Assembly (NCBI GenBank): GCA_964459845.1 | Contig: CAYWOC010000002.1 | Location: 62,001 to 126,000 of the forward strand | Direction of reading: 5' to 3' | From: CALZFJ01 sp964459845 | GTDB taxonomy: Bacteria; Bacteroidota; Bacteroidia; Bacteroidales; Muribaculaceae | DNA length: 64,000 nucleotides | In this document: positions 44,529 to 52,281 of the stretch, one piece after another | Layout: each line of letters starts with the position of its first letter | How positions within the stretch are numbered: the first letter of the stretch is position 1 | Program-made: the position numbers and the translations under genes | The notes under the pieces: model-generated | What the model was told of the DNA's origin: nothing | The model's database searches: none | Seen by the model: the letters and a program-made list of their open reading frames with translations, nothing else

Positions 44529-45008
44529 ATGACAAAAGAAGAATTATACTTGAAAACCATTTTCTGCTGCATTGCCTGTGATGGAAACATTGCTACAGAA
44601 GAAATAGAAATGGTAAGGAGTTTATGTATAGAAAATGAACTTTTTAGAAATATAGATTCAGAAAAGCTACTTAACTCATGGATCTTTGAAATCAATGAGC
44701 ATGGAGGACCTTTCTTGCTATCTTATCTTAAAGAGATAAATACAGTGGAATTGAATGAAAAAGAGCAATTGATGCTGATTTCTTTCGCTATTGAAGCTAT
44801 AGAAGCAGATAATCGCATAGAATATGCAGAAGTAAAATTCTTCAAAAAAATACGCTCCAGACTCACAATTAGTGACGAAGCCATATTGGCAAAACATCCA
44901 GACAAAGAAGATTTCCTTTTGCCTGACATTAACGTGACAGAGATTCCTTATTGGAATGATGATACGAAGTTTAATCAAATATCCATACCAAAAGTACAAG
45001 ACAATTAA
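44529..45008 (+). CDS. TerB-like domain protein
   Basis: 159 residues, mainly helical. Two acidic helix-loop motifs, CIACDGNIATEEIEMVRSLC near 13-32 and AIEADNRIEYAEVKFFKKI near 88-107, match the paired D-G-x-I/E pattern of the tellurite-resistance TerB/DjlA N-terminal fold. TerB-type domains often appear in membrane-associated stress and phage-response gene sets and may bind metal. It lies 19 bases after the kinase-AAA gene and is the last gene of the operon; no strong terminator is seen between it and the MITE-like element. Confidence 0.72.
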   Translation: MTKEELYLKTIFCCIACDGNIATEEIEMVRSLCIENELFRNIDSEKLLNSWIFEINEHGGPFLLSYLKEINTVELNEKEQLMLISFAIEAIEADNRIEYAEVKFFKKIRSRLTISDEAILAKHPDKEDFLLPDINVTEIPYWNDDTKFNQISIPKVQDN

Positions 45009-45042
45009 AAGTATTTTTATAGGTAACAAATGCTTTTTCTGC

Positions 45043-45206
45043 GTAACTATTCAGCGGTAAAGAACATAAATCCATCTTGATAATCAATGAATTATAAAAT
45101 CGAGCATATACAAATTATAGTAAATGATGTCATTTCGAGACTTTCTGTCACAATTGTACATTCACAAGTTGCTGATATTCAACATCCATTATCGCTGAAT
45201 AGTTAC
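45043..45206. mobile_element. MITE-like element, 164 bp, with 14-bp terminal inverted repeats and 9-bp target duplication
   Basis: GTAACTATTCAGCG at 45043-45056 is the exact reverse complement of CGCTGAATAGTTAC at 45193-45206; pairing continues imperfectly for about five more bases. Immediately outside, TTTTTCTGC occurs at both 45034-45042 and 45207-45215. The interior has no plausible gene. Removing the element restores an uninterrupted start of the 61-bp repeat. The parent transposase and family were not identified. Confidence 0.85.
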
Positions 45207-45267
45207 TTTTTCTGCTCAATACTCAAAATTTATGCAGAAAAATGTGCCGTTTTACAACATTTTTTCA
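45207..45267 (+). repeat. Right copy of the 61-bp island-bounding direct repeat
   Basis: It matches 37239-37299 with four substitutions. Its first nine bases are the right-hand target duplication of the MITE-like element. After the repeat, TTTATATTTACAACC (to 45293) parallels GTTATATTTGCAACG after the left copy, so both copies sit just upstream of a -7-like box; here it leads to the PAS-like gene. Confidence 0.9.
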
Positions 45268-45305
45268 GCGTATTTTATTTATATTTACAACCAATTTAAA
45301 ATATT

Positions 45306-45653
45306 ATGATGAACGAAAGCCAACTCCCAGCAGAATTTATTTGGGCAAAAGAACTGAATTGTGGAATCACAATATGTGATTGCGACGGGGTGATAACGTA
45401 TATGAACGACAAGGCTACTATCCAAAAACATGGCAATCTCATCGGCAAGAACATTTTTGAATGCCACAACCCCAACTCTTACACAATAATCCGCAGGCTG
45501 CTTGCCACCGGTGGCGAGAACATATACACAATAGAAAAAAATGGCGTGAAAAAGCTCATATATCAAAGCGCATGGAAAACGAATGGTGTCGTATCTGGGC
45601 TATGTGAGATTATGGCAGAATTTTCTGGAGAGATTCCTCATTATATAAGATAA
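45306..45653 (+). CDS. Single-domain PAS-like protein
   Basis: 115 residues. The sequence GITICDCDGVITYMNDKATIQ, then LIGKNIFECHN and a C-terminal pair of strands (ENIYTIEKNGVKKLIYQSAW, VVSGLCEIMAEFSGE) follow the PAS fold, with no output domain. It could sense a small ligand or redox state and signal by interaction. The predicted -7 box TATATTTA lies just upstream at 45284-45291. It probably belongs to the pre-insertion locus and not to the island. Confidence 0.65.
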   Translation: MMNESQLPAEFIWAKELNCGITICDCDGVITYMNDKATIQKHGNLIGKNIFECHNPNSYTIIRRLLATGGENIYTIEKNGVKKLIYQSAWKTNGVVSGLCEIMAEFSGEIPHYIR

Positions 45654-45760
45654 CCTACTTACCTATTGGAGCCTTCCCACTGATTATAAGCCCTATTCTA
45701 TACATACAAAAATATATGTAGCGTCTCTCTTTTTTGTGCCACCCGATTATGCGGCTTATT

Positions 45761-46582
45761 TCAATCATGCATATTGATGCACGATTTGCGGTAATCGGAT
45801 ATGGATATTCCTGTCCTTTTTTTGAAATATCGGCACATATACGACGTGTCGGGGAAATGTAGATGAATTGCCATTTGCCCTACGTTCATGTCGGTGTTGC
45901 GTATCAGATACTTCATTTCCAGTATCACTTGACGGTCGATTGCTTCTTTTGGCGATTCTTTGCACACCTGCCGCATTATCATCGCAAGATAATTGGGGGT
46001 GATGCACAAGCGGTCGGCATAGAACCGCGTTTCACGCCGCTCCTTGAAATTGTCGAATATGAGGTCATAGAACGCCACGCATAGCCGTTCCGGGCGTTTC
46101 AAGTAGCGTTCCACTGGTGTTTCGCCATACTGCTGATACCACAAATTGAAGCACACAAGAAAGATATTGTGTATCACATTCTCAACTATCTTCGTGTTGC
46201 ATTGATATGATGTGTAATTTTTGGAAATGTGTTCCAGCAAGTCAATCCATATCTCTATCTCACTACCCCCATTGATAATTGGAGTTATATACAGCATGTC
46301 GATAAATTTATTGGGGACACCATATTGAACCATTTCGGCAAATTCGCGGCTCATCAAGCAATATGACACCTCAAAATCGCCTGAACGCGACGTGAACGCC
46401 GGAAACATATCGGGCGAAATCAAGACCACCATATTCCTGCTTATCACATATTCTTCAAACTGCACAAGCATTTTAGCCTCGCCGCCTCGACAATATATAA
46501 TCAGATACGACGGCAAGTGGCTTTCCCACCACGCCGTGAAGCCATACATTGCCGACCGTCCTATAATATATGTTTTATCCAT
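45761..46582 (-). CDS. AraC-family transcriptional regulator
   Basis: 273 residues from the ATG at 46582 (MDKTYIIGRSAMYGF). An N-terminal beta-rich ligand-type domain is followed by the C-terminal AraC DNA-binding domain at about 165-268: RFYADRLCITPNYLAMIMRQVC forms the first helix-turn-helix and VGQMAIHLHFPDTSYMCRYFKKRTGISISDYRK the second. It is transcribed divergently from the MATE pump gene 153 bases away, which makes that pump its likely target. Confidence 0.9.
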   Translation of the reverse strand: MDKTYIIGRSAMYGFTAWWESHLPSYLIIYCRGGEAKMLVQFEEYVISRNMVVLISPDMFPAFTSRSGDFEVSYCLMSREFAEMVQYGVPNKFIDMLYITPIINGGSEIEIWIDLLEHISKNYTSYQCNTKIVENVIHNIFLVCFNLWYQQYGETPVERYLKRPERLCVAFYDLIFDNFKERRETRFYADRLCITPNYLAMIMRQVCKESPKEAIDRQVILEMKYLIRNTDMNVGQMAIHLHFPDTSYMCRYFKKRTGISISDYRKSCINMHD

Positions 46583-46734
46583 ACCTCTACTCTTATCATT
46601 TTCACGCACAAATATACAAAAAACTATCACACTTAGCCATCATCTGTTATAATAAGTACCCATATTGACATAATAATGGCATCACAAACTCCATAAAATA
46701 GCACTAATTTTGCAACCAAAAATATTTTTTTGAA

Positions 46735-48063
46735 ATGAATAGAGACAAAATTGACTGGGGGAAAACGAATATCACAACCCTGTTTCGCACTATGTTCATA
46801 CCGACGCTGTTCGGTATGCTGCTGGCTTCGACCATAAACATTGCCGACGGATGCTTCGTAGGGCGAGGGGCCGGAAGCGACGCTCTTGCCGCGGTAAACA
46901 TTGTGGCTCCATTTTTCTTGCTGACCACCGGCATCGGGCTTATGTTTGGCTGTGGTGCATCAATTGTGGCATCAGTGCATCTGTCGCACGGGAACAACAA
47001 AGCGGCACGCATTAATGTCACTCAGGCATTTCTATCATCGCTGCTTCTCATGATAGCACTGGCCGCCGCTGTAATGATTTGGCAGGAGGAGACGGCGAAG
47101 CTGATGGGATGCAGCACAAGGCTGATGCCTTACGTCACCGACTATATGCGCTGGGTAATACCCGCCATGCCATTCGGTATGCTTATGAGCATCGGCCTTT
47201 TCGTCATCCGTCTTGACGGTAGCCCTAAATATGCCATGATGTGCAACATTCTTCCTGCCATCATCAATGTGATACTCGATTATGTTTTTGTATTCCCGAT
47301 GAACATGGGCATTGAAGGTGCAGCTTTAGCAACCGGGCTTGCCGAAGTGATTGGCAGCTTGCTTATCATTTATTATGTGCTTTTCAACTGCAATGTCCTT
47401 CACTTTTATCCATTAAAAATGTCGCAAAAGAGCGTTCGGCTTACACTGCGCAACATTTTCCAGCAAATACGGCTCGGCGCACCATCTATGATAGGTGAAT
47501 TGGCAATTGCATGTATGATGTTTACTGGCAACTATATGTTCTTGGAATACCTTGGCGAAGATGGTGTTGCAGCATTCAGCGTGGCCTGCTATTGCTTTCC
47601 ATTGGTGTTCATGTTTGGCAATGCTATAGCCCAATCGGCTCAGCCAATTATCAGCTACAACTATGGTGCAGGGCTTAGCCAACGCGTAGAAAGCACTCTT
47701 CGGCTATCTTTGACCATAGCCATAGTTTGCGGCGTTGCAGCCTCTGCTATGGGTATAGCCGGCAGTCAATATATCGTCGCCATCTTCCTGCCGGACACTG
47801 CCGCCGCAAGCCACATAGCATGTGCCGGAATGCCGTATTTCTCATTCGCATTCGTGCTGTTTGCAGTCAATTTAGTGTGCATAGGCTACTATCAAAGTAT
47901 CGAGTCCTATGGCAAAGCTGCTATATTTATGCTGCTGCGTGGTGCTGTATTCATAATTCCTTTGTTCTGGCTGCTGCCGCACTTTATCGGCAACATCGGT
48001 CTTTGGATTGCCGTGCCTGCATCTGAGGCTTTGACACTGCTAATAATCATCATCAAGAGATAA
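46735..48063 (+). CDS. MATE-family multidrug efflux transporter
   Basis: 442 residues with 12 hydrophobic segments in two homologous halves (ITTLFRTMFIPTLFGMLLASTINIAD...; the second half begins near 235, IFQQIRLGAPSMIGELAIACMMF). This is the MATE fold, here of the DinF/NorM-like group. It would export cationic or organic compounds using an ion gradient. TAATTTTG at 46705-46712 is a candidate -7 box. The divergent AraC regulator probably controls it. Confidence 0.92.
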   Translation: MNRDKIDWGKTNITTLFRTMFIPTLFGMLLASTINIADGCFVGRGAGSDALAAVNIVAPFFLLTTGIGLMFGCGASIVASVHLSHGNNKAARINVTQAFLSSLLLMIALAAAVMIWQEETAKLMGCSTRLMPYVTDYMRWVIPAMPFGMLMSIGLFVIRLDGSPKYAMMCNILPAIINVILDYVFVFPMNMGIEGAALATGLAEVIGSLLIIYYVLFNCNVLHFYPLKMSQKSVRLTLRNIFQQIRLGAPSMIGELAIACMMFTGNYMFLEYLGEDGVAAFSVACYCFPLVFMFGNAIAQSAQPIISYNYGAGLSQRVESTLRLSLTIAIVCGVAASAMGIAGSQYIVAIFLPDTAAASHIACAGMPYFSFAFVLFAVNLVCIGYYQSIESYGKAAIFMLLRGAVFIIPLFWLLPHFIGNIGLWIAVPASEALTLLIIIIKR

Positions 48064-48129
48064 CAGCAATAGCCAAAATCAAGCCATACACCAAAAGTTG
48101 GCCATATTGAAAAGATTTGGGCTATATCA

Positions 48130-49302
48130 TCAGCCTTTGATTACAGCCACAGGGAGCAGTCGCGTCTTCACACTCACAAGATCTGCCTCATTCCTTATTA
48201 CAGTCTCAATATCCTTATATGCGCCCGACGCTTCCTGCATATCATTTTGGCAGCGTATTGCGTGGACAATACCCATAGCTTCAAGTTTTTCCACTTCTGT
48301 CTGCATGTCGAGGGTCTTTTCTGCCATCGAGCGCGACATCAAGCGTCCTGCGCCATGTGAGCATGAGTTGAACGACTCAGGATTTCCAAGCCCCTCCACA
48401 ATATACGACGCTGAGCCTTGCGAACCGGGTATTATACCTACTGTCCCCTTTTGAGCCAACGTTGCGCCTTTGCGGTGAACTATTACGTTCTTGCCAAAAT
48501 GCTCCTCCCATGCGGCATAGTTGTGCGCTATATTTATCATCGGCTCAAACTCTATGCCTGCAAGCACATCGCTAAGCACCGATTCTATGCGTTCCATCAT
48601 AAGTCGCCGGTTACAGTAAGCGAAATCTATGCAATACCTCATCTCAGCCCAGTAGGCAGAAAATTCCTTCGTGCATAGTGGCAAAAATGCGAGATTCATA
48701 TCTGCTGGCACGGCAGAATACCACCTGCCATTAAGCATTTGCGCCATGCGATTGTAATAATCGCCCACTTGCTTGCCGATGTTGCGAGAACCCGAATGAA
48801 GCATAATCCACAGGTTATCGTCCTCATCTTTCTGAAGTTCAATAAAATGATTGCCACCTCCGAGCGTCCCTATTTCATGCGTTGCCGACACATAACGTCG
48901 CTTCACCACTACAAGGGCATCAATGTCATATCCTTGCGGCATATATTCAGCATCTTGGGCTTTCTTGTGGTGGTCCTTGCCAAGCGGAATAAGCGAGCGT
49001 ATTCCGCGCATAATGTCTTTGCGAAGTGTGGCAGGCGGAATGTCACACACTTTCCATGATGTCTTCACGGCGCACATTCCGCACCCAATATCCACTCCCA
49101 CCGCATTTGGAATCACGGCATCAACACATGCAAGCACACTGCCTATAGGCACACCTTTCCCTGTATGCACATCGGGCATGACTGCAAGATGATGATATAA
49201 AAATGGCAATGAAGCCAAATTGGCTATCTGCTCCATAGCCGACGCTTCCACATTATCAGTCCAGATTTTCACTGGGCGATTGTTTATCATCCTTACGTTC
49301 AT
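48130..49302 (-). CDS. rtcB: RNA-splicing ligase RtcB
   Basis: 390 residues. The Mn2+ and guanylate-site motifs are all present: MPDVHTGKGVPIG near 42, VDIGCGMCAV near 70 with the metal cysteine, GGGNHFIE near 150, LHSGSRNIG near 168, HNYA near 263, HRKGAT near 277, and CSHGAGRLMSR near 313 with the guanylated histidine. RtcB joins 2',3'-cyclic phosphate or 3'-phosphate RNA ends to 5'-OH ends in GTP-dependent repair. The gene is divergent from a WYL regulator, with matching dyads over both putative -33 regions. Confidence 0.95.
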   Translation of the reverse strand: MNVRMINNRPVKIWTDNVEASAMEQIANLASLPFLYHHLAVMPDVHTGKGVPIGSVLACVDAVIPNAVGVDIGCGMCAVKTSWKVCDIPPATLRKDIMRGIRSLIPLGKDHHKKAQDAEYMPQGYDIDALVVVKRRYVSATHEIGTLGGGNHFIELQKDEDDNLWIMLHSGSRNIGKQVGDYYNRMAQMLNGRWYSAVPADMNLAFLPLCTKEFSAYWAEMRYCIDFAYCNRRLMMERIESVLSDVLAGIEFEPMINIAHNYAAWEEHFGKNVIVHRKGATLAQKGTVGIIPGSQGSASYIVEGLGNPESFNSCSHGAGRLMSRSMAEKTLDMQTEVEKLEAMGIVHAIRCQNDMQEASGAYKDIETVIRNEADLVSVKTRLLPVAVIKG

Positions 49303-49388
49303 TTTAATTATATTTTTAAGTAACCCAAATCTGTTATTAGGATTTGGTAGTAAATCTTGTTATCAATGGCGCAAAGTAAGAGTGCCAG

Positions 49389-49407
49389 TACGCAATTTTT
49401 TTGCGCA
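49389..49407. promoter_or_regulatory. Operator-like dyad on the rtcB side
   Basis: TACGCAA-N5-TTGCGCA, one mismatch from perfect symmetry. It lies 9 bases upstream of a minus-strand -7-like box TTACTTTG (49379-49372), so it covers the -33 position of the rtcB promoter. The centre is 70 bp from the second dyad. Confidence 0.65.
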
Positions 49408-49458
49408 CTTATAACTAAATTTCAAAAAAATTCGGAGAAAAATCACTTTTTCATCATC

Positions 49459-49477
49459 TACGCAAATAGATTGCGTA
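49459..49477. promoter_or_regulatory. Operator-like dyad on the WYL-regulator side
   Basis: TACGCAA-N5-TTGCGTA, a perfect 7-bp dyad with the same spacer length as the other site. It lies 9 bases upstream of TTAATTTG (49487-49494), the plus-strand -7-like box of the regulator gene, mirroring the rtcB side exactly. Confidence 0.68.
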
Positions 49478-49559
49478 AAAATTTCGTTAATTTGCATTAG
49501 ATAAGTTACAGAATACTTATATCGGGATAATATCAAATAACTAAACAACAGCTTAACAT

Positions 49560-50594
49560 ATGCCAGCCAACAAAAATGCTTTGATACGATACAAAACCAT
49601 CGACAACTGCCTCAGAAACCGCTACCGCCGTTGGACCCTCAATGACCTTGTTGAAGCCTGTTCCGACGCAATCTACGATGCCGAAGGCATTGCGAAAGGC
49701 GTGTCGGTGCGAACCGTTCAGGGAGACATACAGATGATGCGTTCCGACAAATTGGGTTACAACGCTCCTATAGAGGTATATGAACACAAGTATTACAGAT
49801 ATGCCGACGCTGACTTCTCCATAATGAATATGCCAATGTCGCAAAACGACTTTGAGGTGATGAAAGAGGCGGTGGATATGCTGCGCCAACTGCAAGACTT
49901 CGACCAGTTTGCCGAATTGAGCGATGTGGTGAGCCGGCTTCAAGACAAGCTTGCCGTCAGCCGAAACAAGCGTAAGCCGCTCGTGCATTTCGACAATGTG
50001 CCAGGCCTCAAAGGATTGAGTCTCCTAAATCCGCTCTATAACCACATTGCACGGAAACAGACTCTGAGCATATCTTACCAATCATTTTCTGCACGAAAGC
50101 CTAAAAAATACATAATTTGCCCATATCTTCTCAAGGAATTCCGCAACCGATGGTTCCTGTTTGGCTCGAAAGCGTCTAATCTTCAACTCTTCAATCTCGC
50201 TCTCGACAGGATTGTTGGCTTAGATGTAGTTGATGTTCCTTTCAGAGAGAACCCGAATTTCGACTCCAACCACTTCTTCGACGATGTTATAGGTGTCAGC
50301 AAAGATATTGGCTGCAAGCCTTCGGTTATTACTTTTTGGGCATCAAGAGACCAGAGCCTTTATATACAGACCAAGCCCATACATCAGTCGCAGACATTAA
50401 TTCGCATGAATCCAGAAGACCACAGTTGCATATTTCAAATAACTGTGGTTGTCAATGTCGAGATGTATTCTGTCTTTATGAGTTATGGTCCGGGAATTAA
50501 AATATTATCTCCACAAAATGTGGCAATCCACATTAAGTCGCTGCTTAAAAAAGCTGCCGACTATTATGCATCCACATTCAAGGAATCACAATAA
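49560..50594 (+). CDS. WYL-domain transcriptional regulator
   Basis: 344 residues. The N-terminal winged helix-turn-helix (ALIRYKTIDNCLRNRYRRWTLNDLVEACSDAI; VSVRTVQGDIQMMRSD) precedes a WYL ligand-binding domain at about 155-235 (LYNHIARKQTLSISYQSFSARKPKKYIICPYLLKEFRNRWFLFGS) and a C-terminal WCX-like extension. WYL proteins often sense nucleic-acid fragments or nucleotides. Position opposite rtcB, with paired dyads in the shared upstream region, makes regulation of rtcB and itself likely. Activator or repressor mode is not decided by sequence. Confidence 0.88.
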   Translation: MPANKNALIRYKTIDNCLRNRYRRWTLNDLVEACSDAIYDAEGIAKGVSVRTVQGDIQMMRSDKLGYNAPIEVYEHKYYRYADADFSIMNMPMSQNDFEVMKEAVDMLRQLQDFDQFAELSDVVSRLQDKLAVSRNKRKPLVHFDNVPGLKGLSLLNPLYNHIARKQTLSISYQSFSARKPKKYIICPYLLKEFRNRWFLFGSKASNLQLFNLALDRIVGLDVVDVPFRENPNFDSNHFFDDVIGVSKDIGCKPSVITFWASRDQSLYIQTKPIHQSQTLIRMNPEDHSCIFQITVVVNVEMYSVFMSYGPGIKILSPQNVAIHIKSLLKKAADYYASTFKESQ

Positions 50595-50652
50595 TCAGCT
50601 CAGTATCAATTAAAATCAATCATTAGGATTTGGATTTATAAGCTATGCGACA

Positions 50653-51447
50653 TCACCAGTCTGCCGATGCGAGCTCATGCATAGTCACAAAATCGGCACT
50701 GCTCTTATTCAGGCATTCAATCAGCGAGCTGAGCCTCTTTTCGAGCGCACTGCCGCAATTGTGCGTCATAATCCAGCTCAAAGCATACTTCTGCTTTAGC
50801 TCATGCAAGTTGTAGAACTCCCACGGATGCATATATATCACAAGAGCCTTGCGGTCGGCAAGTGTCCATTTCGCAAGGAGCTTATAAAGCCATAACGGAT
50901 AATTGTGCAGTCCGAGCCAAAACAACGGCAAGCGGAATACAGGACTTACTGATGCTGGCAACTGCACCACGCCGTCCTTCTCGAATTTGGTGGCTGGCAA
51001 ATCAGTGTTGTTGTATCTGCCCGGAATAAAAGTTGGGTTAAGTGATGAGTTATACTCATAACCCGCATTTGCCACATCCTTTTCAGCCAATGGTGCCATC
51101 CGCGCCATTCGGTAGCCATACACCGTCTGTCCGCTCAATTTTTCCAGACGTGCCTTTGACTCTGCAAGATGCTCTATTTTGAAGTCTGAATGGTAACATC
51201 CGTGTGATGCCACTTCATGCCCCTCAGCCACAATACGCTTCACCACATCGGGGGCATTTTCAGCAAAATTGGCAGTACAGAAAAATGTGGCTCTCACCTC
51301 ATAACTCTTCATTATGTCGAGTATCTTATGTGCGCCATAGCGCGATATGCGCATCTGCTCAGAGAATGGTATGTCTCGCCTATTTTCAAGTGGCACATCA
51401 AATTCTTCTATATCAAAACTTAATGCTACAAGTTTGCTCGTTTCCAT
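50653..51447 (-). CDS. Polysaccharide deacetylase (NodB homology domain)
   Basis: 264 residues. The NodB fold is visible: LSFDIEEFD near 9 with the catalytic Asp-Asp counterpart DIEE, ATFFCTANFAENAPDVVKRI near 55, the zinc motif EVASHGCYHSDF near 82 (SHxxxH), and an IYMHPWEFY block near 190 with the C-terminal histidine. No signal peptide is present, so the enzyme is likely cytoplasmic and acts on a lipid-linked or nucleotide-linked N-acetyl sugar. It follows a GT2 gene by 16 bases in the same orientation. Confidence 0.87.
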   Translation of the reverse strand: METSKLVALSFDIEEFDVPLENRRDIPFSEQMRISRYGAHKILDIMKSYEVRATFFCTANFAENAPDVVKRIVAEGHEVASHGCYHSDFKIEHLAESKARLEKLSGQTVYGYRMARMAPLAEKDVANAGYEYNSSLNPTFIPGRYNNTDLPATKFEKDGVVQLPASVSPVFRLPLFWLGLHNYPLWLYKLLAKWTLADRKALVIYMHPWEFYNLHELKQKYALSWIMTHNCGSALEKRLSSLIECLNKSSADFVTMHELASADW

Positions 51448-51463
51448 ATCTTATTTTCCCAAA

Positions 51464-52186
51464 TTATTTCCAGATTTCACATATATTCTTCAATTCCTTA
51501 AACAGTACTTTCAATCCCATGACCGACACTTTCAGCCCATTCTTAATCTCGGCATCCACCACTCGCACATCGGCTCCACACTTCACTGCCTTATATATGA
51601 ATTGTGTGTCGAATAGAAAAGTGTTGATCGTAGTTTGCAGGAACAGCTCACGTCCTCGGCGATTGAATCCTTTCATTCCGCCCTGAGTGTCCTTAAACGG
51701 CAGACGGAACACGAACCGATTCACCGCATGCGATGCGTAGGACAGCATTTTCCGCACAAATGGCAGATTCTTCTGATAAGAGTCGGCACGCGCAGCTATC
51801 ACCACATCTGCACCATCACGCAGTGCGACTACTACTTTTGATATAGACTCAAAGGTGTAAGGGAAATCATAGTCGATATATATCACCCAATCTCCGGTAC
51901 AATGCTTCACTGCCGAACGCAGCGCAAAACCCTTGCCCATATTCACTGCATGATTCACTATCTTCACATCTTTCACCTCATCCTTGAGAAAAGACACCAC
52001 ATCTGGCTCAAATCCCCGCACCGAGCCATCAGTAGCTATGTAAAGTGAAAATTTATATTCAGGGAATATGGCACATAAGTCATTGAAATTCACTGCTACA
52101 CCTTTCTCCCAGTTTATATGCGGATTGTAGGCTGGTAAGACTATATCGATGTGCTTATTTTGTTCATAGATGTTATCTGTCTGCAT
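51464..52186 (-). CDS. GT2-family glycosyltransferase (polyprenyl-phosphate type)
   Basis: 240 residues with a GT-A core: IDIVLPAYNPHINWEKGV near 13, an SLYIATDGS strand, NMGKGFALRSAVKHCTGDWVIYIDYDFPYTFESI near 82 with the metal-binding D-x-D counterpart YIDYD, and KDTQGGMKGFNRRGRELFL near 170. The pattern fits dolichyl-phosphate glucose/mannose synthase-like enzymes without transmembrane helices. It would attach a sugar to undecaprenyl phosphate for the membrane transferase encoded nearby. The substrate is not identifiable. Confidence 0.82.
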   Translation of the reverse strand: MQTDNIYEQNKHIDIVLPAYNPHINWEKGVAVNFNDLCAIFPEYKFSLYIATDGSVRGFEPDVVSFLKDEVKDVKIVNHAVNMGKGFALRSAVKHCTGDWVIYIDYDFPYTFESISKVVVALRDGADVVIAARADSYQKNLPFVRKMLSYASHAVNRFVFRLPFKDTQGGMKGFNRRGRELFLQTTINTFLFDTQFIYKAVKCGADVRVVDAEIKNGLKVSVMGLKVLFKELKNICEIWK

Positions 52187-52281
52187 AATCGTACTTGTTC
52201 CTCTCTTTTCAATACTTCTTCATCAAGCATCGGATTTTGTGCGTGCAAAGGTAGCCATTATTATCTGTTTTTATGTCATAA

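Larger units (their letters stand above)
37239..45267. mobile_element. Accessory island carrying the Hsp70/kinase-AAA/TerB-like gene set
   Basis: The segment between two copies of a 61-bp imperfect direct repeat. It holds a structured RNA region and five co-oriented genes unrelated in theme to the flanks. The island reads visibly richer in A and T than the neighbouring minus-strand housekeeping genes. No integrase, transposase or relaxase lies inside, so it is either a non-autonomous insertion, the product of repeat-mediated recombination, or a locus whose mobility genes have been lost. Boundaries are set by the repeats and could be slightly wider. Confidence 0.6.

Noticed and set aside
45087..45299. 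70-codon frame in the right island boundary
   Set aside because: It runs through the MITE-like element and the 61-bp repeat and is better explained by those.
49336..50633. ATTAGGATTTGG present on both sides of the WYL gene (49336-49347 and 50622-50633)
   Set aside because: Twelve bases in AT-rich intergenic DNA, with no inverted repeats or mobility gene. It could be chance, so it is not called an insertion footprint.
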